NCBI RefSeq assembly: GCF_004353185.1
Contig: NZ_SMUS01000021.1
Location: 1-64,000 of the forward strand
Length of the DNA stretch: 64,000 nt
Source of the DNA: Clostridium cuniculi
GTDB taxonomy: Bacteria; Bacillota; Clostridia; Clostridiales; Clostridiaceae
Direction of reading: 5' to 3'
A program made the translations under genes and the position numbers. Of the stretch, positions 53,103 to 61,490 are shown piece after piece; the first letter of the stretch is position 1, and the number at the start of each line of letters is the position of its first letter. The notes under the pieces were generated by a model. The model searched no databases and had not been told where the DNA came from. It saw only the letters and a program-made list of their open reading frames with translations.

Positions 53103-53480
53103 CTAACTTCCTATCAATTTACCATCTTTATAAATTTCAACTATATCCTTTTTATCATTTAAATATATTTTATACACTTTTCTTAAAACTAAATATATTA
53201 TCCCTATTACAAATACCCAAAACAAATTTAAATTTAATAGCTTTATATTAAATATTCCTAATATAATAACTATCGTATTTATAAAAAAAATTGCATAATA
53301 AATAATTCTATGTATTATTTCTCTTTTTCTTGATTTATAATTAGTTAAAATTTCTATATTCTTATTAATATCCTTTATAATCCTTATCCCTAAAATAAAG
53401 AAGGAAAGAATTATTATTACCTTTCCCATTAGCTCTATTCCTCCAAAGTTTATAAAATCACTTTTTATATTTTCTAACAT
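53103..53480 (-). CDS. small polytopic membrane protein
   Basis: 125 residues with three hydrophobic helices (about 18-34, 52-73 and 80-98) and a soluble tail ending DIVEIYKDGKLIGS. RBS AAAGGAAG. Family unknown. Confidence 0.6.
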   Translation of the reverse strand: MLENIKSDFINFGGIELMGKVIIILSFFILGIRIIKDINKNIEILTNYKSRKREIIHRIIYYAIFFINTIVIILGIFNIKLLNLNLFWVFVIGIIYLVLRKVYKIYLNDKKDIVEIYKDGKLIGS

Positions 53481-53508
53481 AAATATCTACTTCCTTTAAT
53501 AGTTAAAT

Positions 53509-53527
53509 GGTGTCCCCTGGGGATACC
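53509..53527. repeat. palindrome copy 18
   Basis: GGTGTCCCCTGGGGATACC; one C to T change in the right arm. Confidence 0.88.
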
Positions 53528-53580
53528 TTTCTATAATGCTAATATAATTTTCTAACATAAACTACCTAAAACCTCTATAT

Positions 53581-53685
53581 TTACATAAATGACCTTCTAA
53601 CTCTTCTATCCATACATCTTACTTTTCTAATTTCTATTTCATTTTTAGGATCTAGTACAATACATTTATCTTTTTCTTTATTCAT
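53581..53685 (-). CDS. microprotein
   Basis: 34 residues, MNKEKDKCIVLDPKNEIEIR then RKVRCMDRRVRRSFM-type basic end. The RBS is weak (GTTGAAG), so this is a lower-confidence gene. Confidence 0.4.
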   Translation of the reverse strand: MNKEKDKCIVLDPKNEIEIRKVRCMDRRVRRSFM

Positions 53686-53707
53686 AACTTCAACACTCTT
53701 TCACAAT

Positions 53708-54040
53708 TTATTCACTCATCAATAAAACATTTTTAATATCCGTTATATAAACTCTTCCATCTATACTTTCAATCTCAACAATATTATCTTCAATATCATA
53801 ATTATCAACTTCAATTTCTATATTCTCATTTCCTATTACTATAATAGCTTTCTGAACTTTATACTCTTCTACTGCTCCTTCATCTTCTTCCACTTCAATT
53901 TCTTCATAATTTTTATTATTTATTGCTTCTTTCACTCTACTACTAAAATCTAAAATTAAATAACCAGCTAAAATAATCAATATAATAACAGCAATTATCA
54001 TTATTATTGGTGCAAGTATTTCAGTACAAAAATTCATCAT
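53708..54040 (-). CDS. membrane-anchored protein sharing a domain with the 27.4-kb lipoprotein
   Basis: 110 residues: a transmembrane helix (about 8-32), an acidic linker, then a C-terminal domain (KAIIVIGNENIEIEVDNYD... VYITDIKNVLLMSE) that matches the lipoprotein encoded at 27361-27603 over about 47 residues. The same domain is thus presented on two kinds of membrane anchor. Function unknown. RBS AAAGGGAAG. Confidence 0.7.
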   Translation of the reverse strand: MMNFCTEILAPIIMIIAVIILIILAGYLILDFSSRVKEAINNKNYEEIEVEEDEGAVEEYKVQKAIIVIGNENIEIEVDNYDIEDNIVEIESIDGRVYITDIKNVLLMSE

Positions 54041-54079
54041 AAAATATCTTCCCTTTCTCTCTCAATAAGATATACAAAA

Positions 54080-54098
54080 GGTGTCCCCCGGGGACACC
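54080..54098. repeat. palindrome copy 19
   Basis: GGTGTCCCCCGGGGACACC with AAA before and TTCT after. Confidence 0.9.
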
Positions 54099-54173
54099 TT
54101 CTAATATTTTAAATTAATTAGCTTTTTATTCCTAAAATATTATAATTTCATTTAATTATCTTATTATTATGTC

Positions 54174-54359
54174 TTAACAAAACAAAATATAATAATTCCC
54201 AAATAAAACTTCAATCGTCATAATAAAAAATAAAAAATATATTAAAAATTTTTCACCCCATTGTTTTATATTTTTATCATTCTCTTTAATATACATAATT
54301 GTTAATATCCAACTACTTATAGTTATAAACAAAAATATTATTTTGAATAAGAATTCCAT
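54174..54359 (-). CDS. two-helix membrane microprotein
   Basis: 61 residues with two hydrophobic helices (about 3-23 and 38-58). RBS TTGGAGAG. It is transcribed divergently from the gene at 54447. Confidence 0.6.
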   Translation of the reverse strand: MEFLFKIIFLFITISSWILTIMYIKENDKNIKQWGEKFLIYFLFFIMTIEVLFGNYYILFC

Positions 54360-54446
54360 ACTATCTCTCCAATCACTCTTTATAATAATTTCATTTTTTT
54401 ATATACTATAATTGTAAAATATATGTTTTAATAGGAGGAATGTAAA

Positions 54447-55148
54447 TTGAAACAAGAAAATAACTCAAATCATGAAAACTTAGAAAAAAATGATAAAAAA
54501 GAACGTTTTAAAATCACACTTGAAATTGTATCTCTTGTAGTATCAATATCCGCTTTTATATTATCTGCTTTTGTCTTTTTTAATTCAACATTAAAAAAAA
54601 CTACTATTCGTATTGCTACTGGAAATAAAATTTCATTTAGCATCACTGATGAAACATTTAGAGTAATCGTTCCTTTAAATTTTTATAATTCTGGTGCATA
54701 TCCTGGACAAATCACTACTCTTGCTCTTATGATGATAAACAAAGATGATCCATCTGAATCTTATCTTCTCAACTTTGATAAAGTAATGTCTACTATTGAT
54801 GCTACTAACTCAATACTAAACGCTACTGAAATTAATGATGATATTTTTATTGAACCTAAAACTACAATTAATAAAAAAATTTGTTTCTCTCTTAAAGAAT
54901 CTATATATGATTCTAATAAAAATATAATACCTCCTGCTGGTACATATAAAATGTCTCTACTTGCTTGGACAAGCACCAATGAAAAATTTGATATTCGAAA
55001 AAATTTTGATGTTAATTTATCATCAGAAACAGTCGAACATATAAAAAATAATCCTAACAATGCACGAATTGAAACACTACTCCAAAGTAATTATCTTGTT
55101 CCTGGAAAAATAAATCAAAACTTTGTTGACATATATTATGAACCTTAA
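54447..55148 (+). CDS. membrane-anchored protein, sole plus-strand gene of the right part
   Basis: 233 residues: a charged N-terminus, one transmembrane helix (about 28-48) and an extracellular beta-rich domain (SITDETFRVIVPLNFYNSG...). The start is TTG with AGGAGG 8-9 bases upstream. It is oriented against all neighbours from 28.6 to 62.8 kb, which suggests separate regulation or later acquisition. Family not recognised. Confidence 0.7.
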   Translation: MKQENNSNHENLEKNDKKERFKITLEIVSLVVSISAFILSAFVFFNSTLKKTTIRIATGNKISFSITDETFRVIVPLNFYNSGAYPGQITTLALMMINKDDPSESYLLNFDKVMSTIDATNSILNATEINDDIFIEPKTTINKKICFSLKESIYDSNKNIIPPAGTYKMSLLAWTSTNEKFDIRKNFDVNLSSETVEHIKNNPNNARIETLLQSNYLVPGKINQNFVDIYYEP

Positions 55149-55178
55149 TTTAATAATATAAATATTGTTCTTTTAGAA

Positions 55179-55197
55179 GGTGTCCCTGTGGGACACC
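55179..55197. repeat. palindrome copy 20
   Basis: GGTGTCCCTGTGGGACACC; the centre is TGT and both arms remain complementary (8 bp). It lies between convergent genes. Confidence 0.9.
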
Positions 55198-55230
55198 TTC
55201 TAATATTTTATTGTAAAAAAATAAAAGCTA

Positions 55231-58200
55231 CTAATTAGCTTTTTTCTTTCTAAACATAATAGCTCCAGCTAAAGTAACAACTAATGCTAAAGAAATTACT
55301 ACAACAGTATCTGTTCCCCCTGTTTGTGGTAATACAGCTACTGTTTTTTTCTTATTCTTTAACTGTGCTTTAACTACTTGACCATCTTCAGTTATTTCAA
55401 ATTCTCCAACTTCTGTAGTTAACTCGTAACCATCTGGTGGTAATGTTTCATAGAATTTGTACTTACCATACTCTAATTTAAATTTATTACCTTCTACTGA
55501 TGAAACAAATTCTATTACTTGCCCCTTATTGAAGCCTTCTACACACTCAATTTTAATATGAGCTCCTTCAATAACTTCACCTGTAGATACATCAGTTTTC
55601 TCAAATTCAAGAGTTCCTTCTATTCTCTTGTTCTTTAATTCAGCTTTAATTACTTCGTTTTCTAATATTTCAAAGTAACCAACTTCTGTACTAAGAACAT
55701 ATCCATCTGGAGCTACAGTTTCACTAAATTCGTATTTCCCTACTGGAAGTTTAAATCTTGCCTCTTCCTTACTTGATACAAATTCAAAGTCAATATGTTT
55801 ATTTTGTTCATCTAAGCCTTTAATGTGAATTGTTGCACCTTCAATTAAATCTCCAGTTGATACATCAGTTTTAGAAAAATCAACTTCACCTTCTTTAACT
55901 TTATTAGTGGCAGTTATTTCAATTATTTCTCCATCTGTTACTATAGCAAAATCATAAGATATATCATTGTTTATAATATATTCATCTAATGTTGCTACTT
56001 CCCTAAAGTAGTAATTTCCTGCTTCTAAGTTTTCAACTAATATTTTACCATCTTCATTAGTAGTATAAATATCTACTAATCTTTCACCATTCCAAAGCTC
56101 AAACTCTACTCCTTCAAGTGGTCTATTTGTATCTTCATCTACTTTTAATAATTCAACTGATCCCCTAATCTTTTTATTAGTTACTTTAAGTTCTATTATC
56201 TTACCATTTTCAATTATTTCAAATTTAATAGGCTCTTTATTTTCAATATAGTTCCAAAGCCCTTCAACTTCAACTGCTTCATATTTTCCGTATTGTAAAT
56301 TAGTTAAATTAATTTCTCCATTTTCATCAGTAACCTCAATCCATTCTTGACCTTCCATAAATCCATCAGTACAAGTTATCTTAAATCTAACACCTTCAAG
56401 TGACTCTTGAGTTTCTTCATCAACTTTAATTATTTTTAAGTCACCTTTAATTCTTGTATTTGCGACTTCAATAGTAGTTGCTTTACCTAAAAGCTCTATT
56501 TCTTCATAGTTAGTATTTCTATCTATAGTAAAATCGATAGGTTCAATAGCATTAAATCCTTCAGCTGGTTCAGTTTCAACTAATGAATAATTTCCTGCTG
56601 ATAATTTTTGTGGAAATACTATTTCACCTTGTTTATTAGTTGTAAATACCGTTTTCTTTATTGGAATTATTCCAAAGAATTCAGTAAATTCTACATCTTC
56701 ACCAGTTTCTTTATTTACAACTTTAAACTTAGTTCCTTTGATAGCTTCCTTAGTTTCACTATCGGCATCATATTTTAAAACTCTAAGTTTCATTTGTACT
56801 GGTTCATTTTTAATGTGTACTACTTCTATTTTTTCATTTTTTAAAATAGTTATAGGATATTTTTTATCATTTAACCAATAATCATTACCTACAGATGTTT
56901 CTATTGCATAATACTTTCCATATCTAAGTTCTTTAGTAAAAGCAAATCCATTTTCATCAGTAGTTACAGTATCAACAACTGTTCCTGCTTCAATTCCAAA
57001 TACATCTTCTGCTACAATATTAAAAGTAGCACCTTCAACTGGCTTTTCAGCATTTTGTGAATCTATTTTAACAATTTGGATAGAACCTTTTACAACATCA
57101 TTAGTAATGTTATAAGTATAAGTCTTTTGGTCAGCTCTTATTTCTACTTTCCACTCTTGATTATTTAATACATATCCATCTTTAGTTGAAAGCTCTTTAA
57201 GAATATAATCTCCATAATTTAACCAACCACTTATAGCATATCCATTTTCATCAGTTATAAGTTCCTCAACTAATTTATTATTTTCATCAAAGATACCGAA
57301 TTTAACTCCTGCTAATTTAAGACCAGCTATTTCGCTATCTTCTTTATTTATTTCAACTCTACCTTTGATTATTCTATTTTGATGAGTTACTTCAATAGTT
57401 ACTAAATCTTCTGATATAGTAATAAAATGTTCTTGTCCATTTAACGTATATTTATCTGGAGCTTTAATTTCTCTTAAAATATATTCACCAAAAGGATGTA
57501 ATCCACTTGTAGCAGTTCCATCTTCTCCAGTAATTAAAGTTTCAACAACTTCTTCAGTAGCTTTATTTACTAATTCAAACTCTGCTCCTTGAAGCTTTTC
57601 TCCAGTTTCTTCATCAACTTTAGTAACTTTAACTCTTCCTTTTATAACTTCTTCCTTAACTATTGGTTCATTATAAGTATTAACTGATTCTGCTGTTCCA
57701 TCTGAAGTTATTTTTCTTACAAATATCTCTGGATTTATTTTATACCCTTTAGGAGCTTTAGTTTCTTGAATAGTTATTGTTCCTAATGGAAGCGTAATAT
57801 CACCATTACTTGCATAATAAAAATCATCACCTGATACTTTATAATCATCATTTAAATCTGAATATCCATCATTATCCGTTTTTACTACCCAAGTTCTTGT
57901 TGGGGAAATTCCTAAATCTGTTGGATTAACTCCCTCTGAATAAGTCCCTGCATAAAACTTAACAGTAAACTCTGCACCTTCTAAAGAAGCACTACCTTGC
58001 GGCGTATTAACTCCAGTATCTGAATCTACTTTTCTAAGCAATATACCAACTGGATCAGTTTGTGGTCTATCACTATATCTTCCCACTGATAAATTACCAC
58101 TATTAACTGTAATAGGATAAATAGTATTATCTAATGCAAATCCTTTTGGTGCAGTAATTTCTTTAATATAATACTGTCCTTCATCAAGATCTATAATTTG

Positions 58201-59124
58201 TGATTTACCATTTGCTCCAGTTGTTAATGTTGCAACTTGATTTGTAGCATTTGAATTTGTATAAACTCCATATACTGCACCTGCTAATGAATAACAATTA
58301 TTATTATTTGTTATTTCTGGATTAGCTGATGACTTTTCTATTTGTAATTGACCTTTAGGAGAATACTCCCAATATGCTAAATCTTGTGTACTTCCTCCGT
58401 TTGTTTGAACTATATAGACTTTAAAACTACTAGGTGGTGATGGTAAATTTGATACTCTATTTATAAAATTAGTTGCGTTTGTTCCACCAGTTCCAGTATA
58501 AGCTTTTGATAATCCTAAAGATGTCATAACCCAACCATAATTACCAGTCATATCTGATAATTGTTCAGGTCCACCATATCCATAATATAAAACTTTTCTA
58601 ACAAGCTCATTATTATTTAAAGTTGCTTGTCCTGTAGGTGCTCCTTTTGCTGGAGTAGTTTGGCTATGCTCTGCACAAAAAGCCATCACTCCATCTACTT
58701 CAAACTTACCAACTGTAGATTGTCCATAACTAACCATTTCGTAATAAGTAACTGTTAATGGACTTATTCCATTTTTAAGATTAGAAGCCCAAGAATCAAG
58801 TTCTTCATTTGTAACAGTATTTACTAATATATTAGCTCCTAGCTCTTCTATATCGGCTTCACTTTTACCACTATAAAAATCATCAACTAAAAAGTAATTT
58901 TCATCTACCCATTCTAGTAAATTTAATTCCTCAACTTTATTTTTTCTTGCTTCAATTTGTTCAGGCAACATTTTTTCACCTTCAACATATTGATTTATAA
59001 TTTCTACTTCTTCATTACTTATTTTATTAGTAGTAATTTCTGTAGCATTACTTACCATTCCTAACATTAAGCTACTTGCTAAGAATGAACTTAAAAATCT
59101 TTTAATTTTCTTCAGTTTTATCAC
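55231..59124 (-). CDS. LPXTG-anchored adhesin with thioester domain and SpaA/Cna-B repeats
   Basis: 1,297 residues: signal peptide (1-27), an N-terminal region with Cys in MAFCAEHSQ (about 150) and Gln in STQDLAYWEY (about 255). These are the two residues that form an internal thioester in TQXA/thioester adhesins. About ten SpaA/Cna-B-type repeats follow, many beginning with KVDEETG or KTDVSTG and ending with a GKY.F.E element. The C-terminus has LPQTGG, a hydrophobic helix and a basic tail for sortase. No sortase gene is in the window. The start is GTG with GGGAG 9 bases upstream. Probably mediates cell contact for mating or host attachment (inference). Confidence 0.9.
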   Translation of the reverse strand: MIKLKKIKRFLSSFLASSLMLGMVSNATEITTNKISNEEVEIINQYVEGEKMLPEQIEARKNKVEELNLLEWVDENYFLVDDFYSGKSEADIEELGANILVNTVTNEELDSWASNLKNGISPLTVTYYEMVSYGQSTVGKFEVDGVMAFCAEHSQTTPAKGAPTGQATLNNNELVRKVLYYGYGGPEQLSDMTGNYGWVMTSLGLSKAYTGTGGTNATNFINRVSNLPSPPSSFKVYIVQTNGGSTQDLAYWEYSPKGQLQIEKSSANPEITNNNNCYSLAGAVYGVYTNSNATNQVATLTTGANGKSQIIDLDEGQYYIKEITAPKGFALDNTIYPITVNSGNLSVGRYSDRPQTDPVGILLRKVDSDTGVNTPQGSASLEGAEFTVKFYAGTYSEGVNPTDLGISPTRTWVVKTDNDGYSDLNDDYKVSGDDFYYASNGDITLPLGTITIQETKAPKGYKINPEIFVRKITSDGTAESVNTYNEPIVKEEVIKGRVKVTKVDEETGEKLQGAEFELVNKATEEVVETLITGEDGTATSGLHPFGEYILREIKAPDKYTLNGQEHFITISEDLVTIEVTHQNRIIKGRVEINKEDSEIAGLKLAGVKFGIFDENNKLVEELITDENGYAISGWLNYGDYILKELSTKDGYVLNNQEWKVEIRADQKTYTYNITNDVVKGSIQIVKIDSQNAEKPVEGATFNIVAEDVFGIEAGTVVDTVTTDENGFAFTKELRYGKYYAIETSVGNDYWLNDKKYPITILKNEKIEVVHIKNEPVQMKLRVLKYDADSETKEAIKGTKFKVVNKETGEDVEFTEFFGIIPIKKTVFTTNKQGEIVFPQKLSAGNYSLVETEPAEGFNAIEPIDFTIDRNTNYEEIELLGKATTIEVANTRIKGDLKIIKVDEETQESLEGVRFKITCTDGFMEGQEWIEVTDENGEINLTNLQYGKYEAVEVEGLWNYIENKEPIKFEIIENGKIIELKVTNKKIRGSVELLKVDEDTNRPLEGVEFELWNGERLVDIYTTNEDGKILVENLEAGNYYFREVATLDEYIINNDISYDFAIVTDGEIIEITATNKVKEGEVDFSKTDVSTGDLIEGATIHIKGLDEQNKHIDFEFVSSKEEARFKLPVGKYEFSETVAPDGYVLSTEVGYFEILENEVIKAELKNKRIEGTLEFEKTDVSTGEVIEGAHIKIECVEGFNKGQVIEFVSSVEGNKFKLEYGKYKFYETLPPDGYELTTEVGEFEITEDGQVVKAQLKNKKKTVAVLPQTGGTDTVVVISLALVVTLAGAIMFRKKKAN

Positions 59125-59126
59125 TA

Positions 59127-59228
59127 TTATTTTCTCCCTTCATTTCCAAATTTTTCTTTGCAACATTTACAAACGTGATCTCCATTTATAACAATGTCAC
59201 CACACATTACACAAGTGTTCAATTTCAT
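59127..59228 (-). CDS. zinc-ribbon microprotein
   Basis: 33 residues with CVMCGDIV and CKCCKEK pairs. AGGAAGTG immediately precedes the ATG. Its stop lies 2 bases before the adhesin start, so the two are co-transcribed. Confidence 0.6.
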   Translation of the reverse strand: MKLNTCVMCGDIVINGDHVCKCCKEKFGNEGRK

Positions 59229-59287
59229 CACTTCCTTTCATATAATTTTAAATATATAAAAAAGCTATTTGATTTTTTCAAATAACT

Positions 59288-59428
59288 TTAATATCTAATA
59301 CAAACTATTTTATTATTTTCTTTATTTCTAAATTTAAAATCATAAGCACTTTCTCCGATTAATTCATAGTTTCTAATATCTAATCCTTCATCATGAAGTG
59401 CAACAATATGCCTTAATCTTAATTTCAT
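59288..59428 (-). CDS. microprotein
   Basis: 46 residues, MKLRLRHIVALHDEGLDIRN then YELIGESAYDFKFRN. AAAGGAG lies about 9 bases before the ATG. Family unknown; in a run of small genes ahead of the adhesin. Confidence 0.55.
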   Translation of the reverse strand: MKLRLRHIVALHDEGLDIRNYELIGESAYDFKFRNKENNKIVCIRY

Positions 59429-59506
59429 CTTTTATTACTCCTTTCTTAAAAAGCATATAAAAAAGAACCTATTCAATCGAATAGATTCTCTTTTATATAA
59501 TTTCTA

Positions 59507-60304
59507 TTATTTGGTTTCTCCACAACTATTACATTTATATCCACTTAAAACTTTTTCTGTCCAAGCTGCTTTATCAACCACCCATTTTTGCTCATAAATA
59601 GCATCATGAGTTATTGTATTTGTTCCTGTTTGTACTTGCTTCCATTCAGTTCTAAAAGAACCATTTTCCCCATTTAACATATGTGCTTTCATATGAGCTG
59701 ATGTATTCCCAGTTATATCTGCCCCACAAGTATTACAAATACTAACTTCTTTTTCTTCATAAACTGGAACTGACTCTGTCCAAGCTTCTTTAATTAATAC
59801 ATTTTCATAATGTCCTTCTTCTGCATGGTAAACATCTTTATATACTTCTACCCAAGAATGAGTATGCTCATTCTTATTTGTATTACTATTGCTTGTACCA
59901 TCATTTTTATTTGAATTAGTTGTACTTGTTTGAGTTGTTGTAGTAGTGGTCTTTTTATCACTACTTTCAGTTGTGCTTTCTTGTTTATCAGTATCACTAT
60001 TTTGTGCTACTTCTTTATTATTTTCTTGGCTTGTACTATTTTCGTCATCATGATTACAATTTTCATCATGTATATGCTCATCTGTATTTTCTGCTACTTC
60101 TTTATCTTGAACAGTATTTTCTACTGCTAATTCTTCTTTATTATCTTCTATATTATTTTCTATTGTTACTGTCTTATTTTCAATGTTGTTATTATGTAAT
60201 ATCATTGTTCCAGCTACTGCTATTATTAACGCTCCAGCTACTGCTCCACTTATTGCTTGTACTTTCTTATTTTTTATAATTTCTTTTATTTTTTCAATAT
60301 TCAT
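59507..60304 (-). CDS. anchored protein with Asn/Thr-rich linker and Cys/His domain
   Basis: 265 residues: a cytoplasmic N-terminus, a transmembrane helix (about 19-38), a low-complexity Glu/Asn/Thr/Ser linker, then an extracellular part with HTHSWVEVYKDVYH, CNTCGADITG and C-terminal CNSCGETK, which suggest zinc binding. ATG at 60304 follows AAAGGAG by 8 bases; the longer frame from 60346 only translates palindrome copy 21. It is grouped with the adhesin, so a surface role is plausible. Confidence 0.7.
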   Translation of the reverse strand: MNIEKIKEIIKNKKVQAISGAVAGALIIAVAGTMILHNNNIENKTVTIENNIEDNKEELAVENTVQDKEVAENTDEHIHDENCNHDDENSTSQENNKEVAQNSDTDKQESTTESSDKKTTTTTTQTSTTNSNKNDGTSNSNTNKNEHTHSWVEVYKDVYHAEEGHYENVLIKEAWTESVPVYEEKEVSICNTCGADITGNTSAHMKAHMLNGENGSFRTEWKQVQTGTNTITHDAIYEQKWVVDKAAWTEKVLSGYKCNSCGETK

Positions 60305-60327
60305 TATTTCTTCTCCTTTCATTAAGA

Positions 60328-60347
60328 GGTGTCCCCTGGGGGACACT
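60328..60347. repeat. palindrome copy 21
   Basis: GGTGTCCCCTGGGGGACACT, a 20-bp form with one extra central G, directly upstream of the anchored-protein gene. Confidence 0.88.
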
Positions 60348-60447
60348 TTGTTATAAGTTTCATCTTACTTTTAATTTTATCATATTTTACCTTTATTTAT
60401 GAAATATTTTCTTATATTTCATTATTTAAACCATCAATAGAAGTTTT

Positions 60448-60915
60448 TTATATTTCCATTCTTAATTGTTTTTCATTATATCCTTTTATATTATCTGCTC
60501 TCCATATTTCAATATCATTGAAGTTTATACTAAAATACCACTCCGGATTAAAAAAAGGTACTTTTTCTATTCTTCCTGGAAATATTTCTTCGTCTTTATA
60601 ATAAGCTATTTTTATAAAATCAGTTTCTATCATCTTTCTTCTTTGATAGTTATTAATTTTAAACCTGTTACTAAATCTACTAGGATGTATTCCATAAACC
60701 TTATCTTTAAATCTATTGTAGAAATCTAAATATGTAATTCCATTTTCTAATAAGTTATCTTTTATCATTAACTTACTATCTTCTTTTTTAGGTCTACTTA
60801 ATCCTAACTCTAAACACCAATTTATAAGTTCTTCTTCACTTATATTTTCTTCTTTGGTTAATTCTATATATGTTTGTTCTTCTATGTATTGTGAAAATCT
60901 ATCTTTTTTATTCAT
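60448..60915 (-). CDS. hypothetical protein
   Basis: 155 residues, charged, with a possible helical DNA-binding-like N-terminal half (NISEEELINWCLELGLSRPKK) and a basic RFSNRFKINNYQRRK stretch. ATG at 60915 or the GTG at 60927 could start it; both have weak RBSs. Family unknown. Confidence 0.55.
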   Translation of the reverse strand: MNKKDRFSQYIEEQTYIELTKEENISEEELINWCLELGLSRPKKEDSKLMIKDNLLENGITYLDFYNRFKDKVYGIHPSRFSNRFKINNYQRRKMIETDFIKIAYYKDEEIFPGRIEKVPFFNPEWYFSINFNDIEIWRADNIKGYNEKQLRMEI

Positions 60916-60935
60916 ATATATCACCACTTTATTTT

Positions 60936-60954
60936 GGTGTCCCCGGGGGACATC
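60936..60954. repeat. palindrome copy 22
   Basis: GGTGTCCCCGGGGGACATC, the rightmost copy seen; none occur between here and 64000. Confidence 0.88.
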
Positions 60955-60975
60955 TTTAATTTTATATCTTCTCTA

Positions 60976-61000
60976 TTTATCGGGGAGATTACTCTCCCCT
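60976..61000. terminator. hairpin after the MazF-like gene
   Basis: GGGGAGA / TCTCCCC type arms (60979-60998) with a short loop. It lies about 130 bases beyond the toxin stop and between it and palindrome copy 22. Confidence 0.6.
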
Positions 61001-61129
61001 TAGTAAACTTACATGACCTAGAATTAATTTTTGCTTTAATAATATATTTATTGTAATCCCTAACCCTTAGTCCTATAAATTTTAAGCTATTTAATTTCTT
61101 ACTTTTAATTTTATCAAATTTATTAGAAA

Positions 61130-61477
61130 TTATAAACCTACACTTATTTTTAGAGCTTCATTTAGGCTTTTCATCTCCCAATAACCTAATTTCCCTATTT
61201 TATTTTTTAGTTTTCTTTTATCTATGGTTCTTAGTTGCTCTAATAATATTATTGAATTTTTCTCTAAATAATAGTTATTTTCCATCTCAACATGAACTGG
61301 TAACTTCTTCTTATTTATACTTGATGTCATAGATGCAACTATAACTGTTGGACTAAAAAAGTTTCCCTTATCATTTTGAATAATGACTACTGGTCTTTCT
61401 CCTTGCTGTTCACTTCCACTATTTTTAGAAGTGCCTAAATCAGCAATAAAAATATCTCCTCTATGTATAAACTCCAT
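61130..61477 (-). CDS. MazF/PemK-family endoribonuclease toxin-like protein
   Basis: 115 residues with the family start [26 protein letters not shown], the [11 protein letters not shown] core and [12 protein letters not shown]. Such proteins cut mRNA at short motifs and usually pair with a small antitoxin encoded just upstream. Here the upstream neighbour is a 263-residue protein instead. RBS AAGAAGGTG. Confidence 0.88.
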   Translation of the reverse strand: MEFIHRGDIFIADLGTSKNSGSEQQGERPVVIIQNDKGNFFSPTVIVASMTSSINKKKLPVHVEMENNYYLEKNSIILLEQLRTIDKRKLKNKIGKLGYWEMKSLNEALKISVGL

Positions 61478-61490
61478 TTTAACACCTTCT

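Noticed and set aside
28578..55197. Treating every palindrome copy as an ordinary intrinsic terminator
   Set aside because: Some copies have A and T flanks and may terminate, but many lack a T tail, and the sequence conservation far exceeds what a terminator needs.
60304..60347. Reading frames beginning MSPRGH, MSPGGH or MSPRDT at palindrome copies
   Set aside because: These residues are translations of the palindrome itself. Real starts with RBSs lie downstream.
60960..61129. Small antitoxin gene for the MazF-like protein
   Set aside because: No frame with an RBS and plausible protein was found on either strand of this gap.
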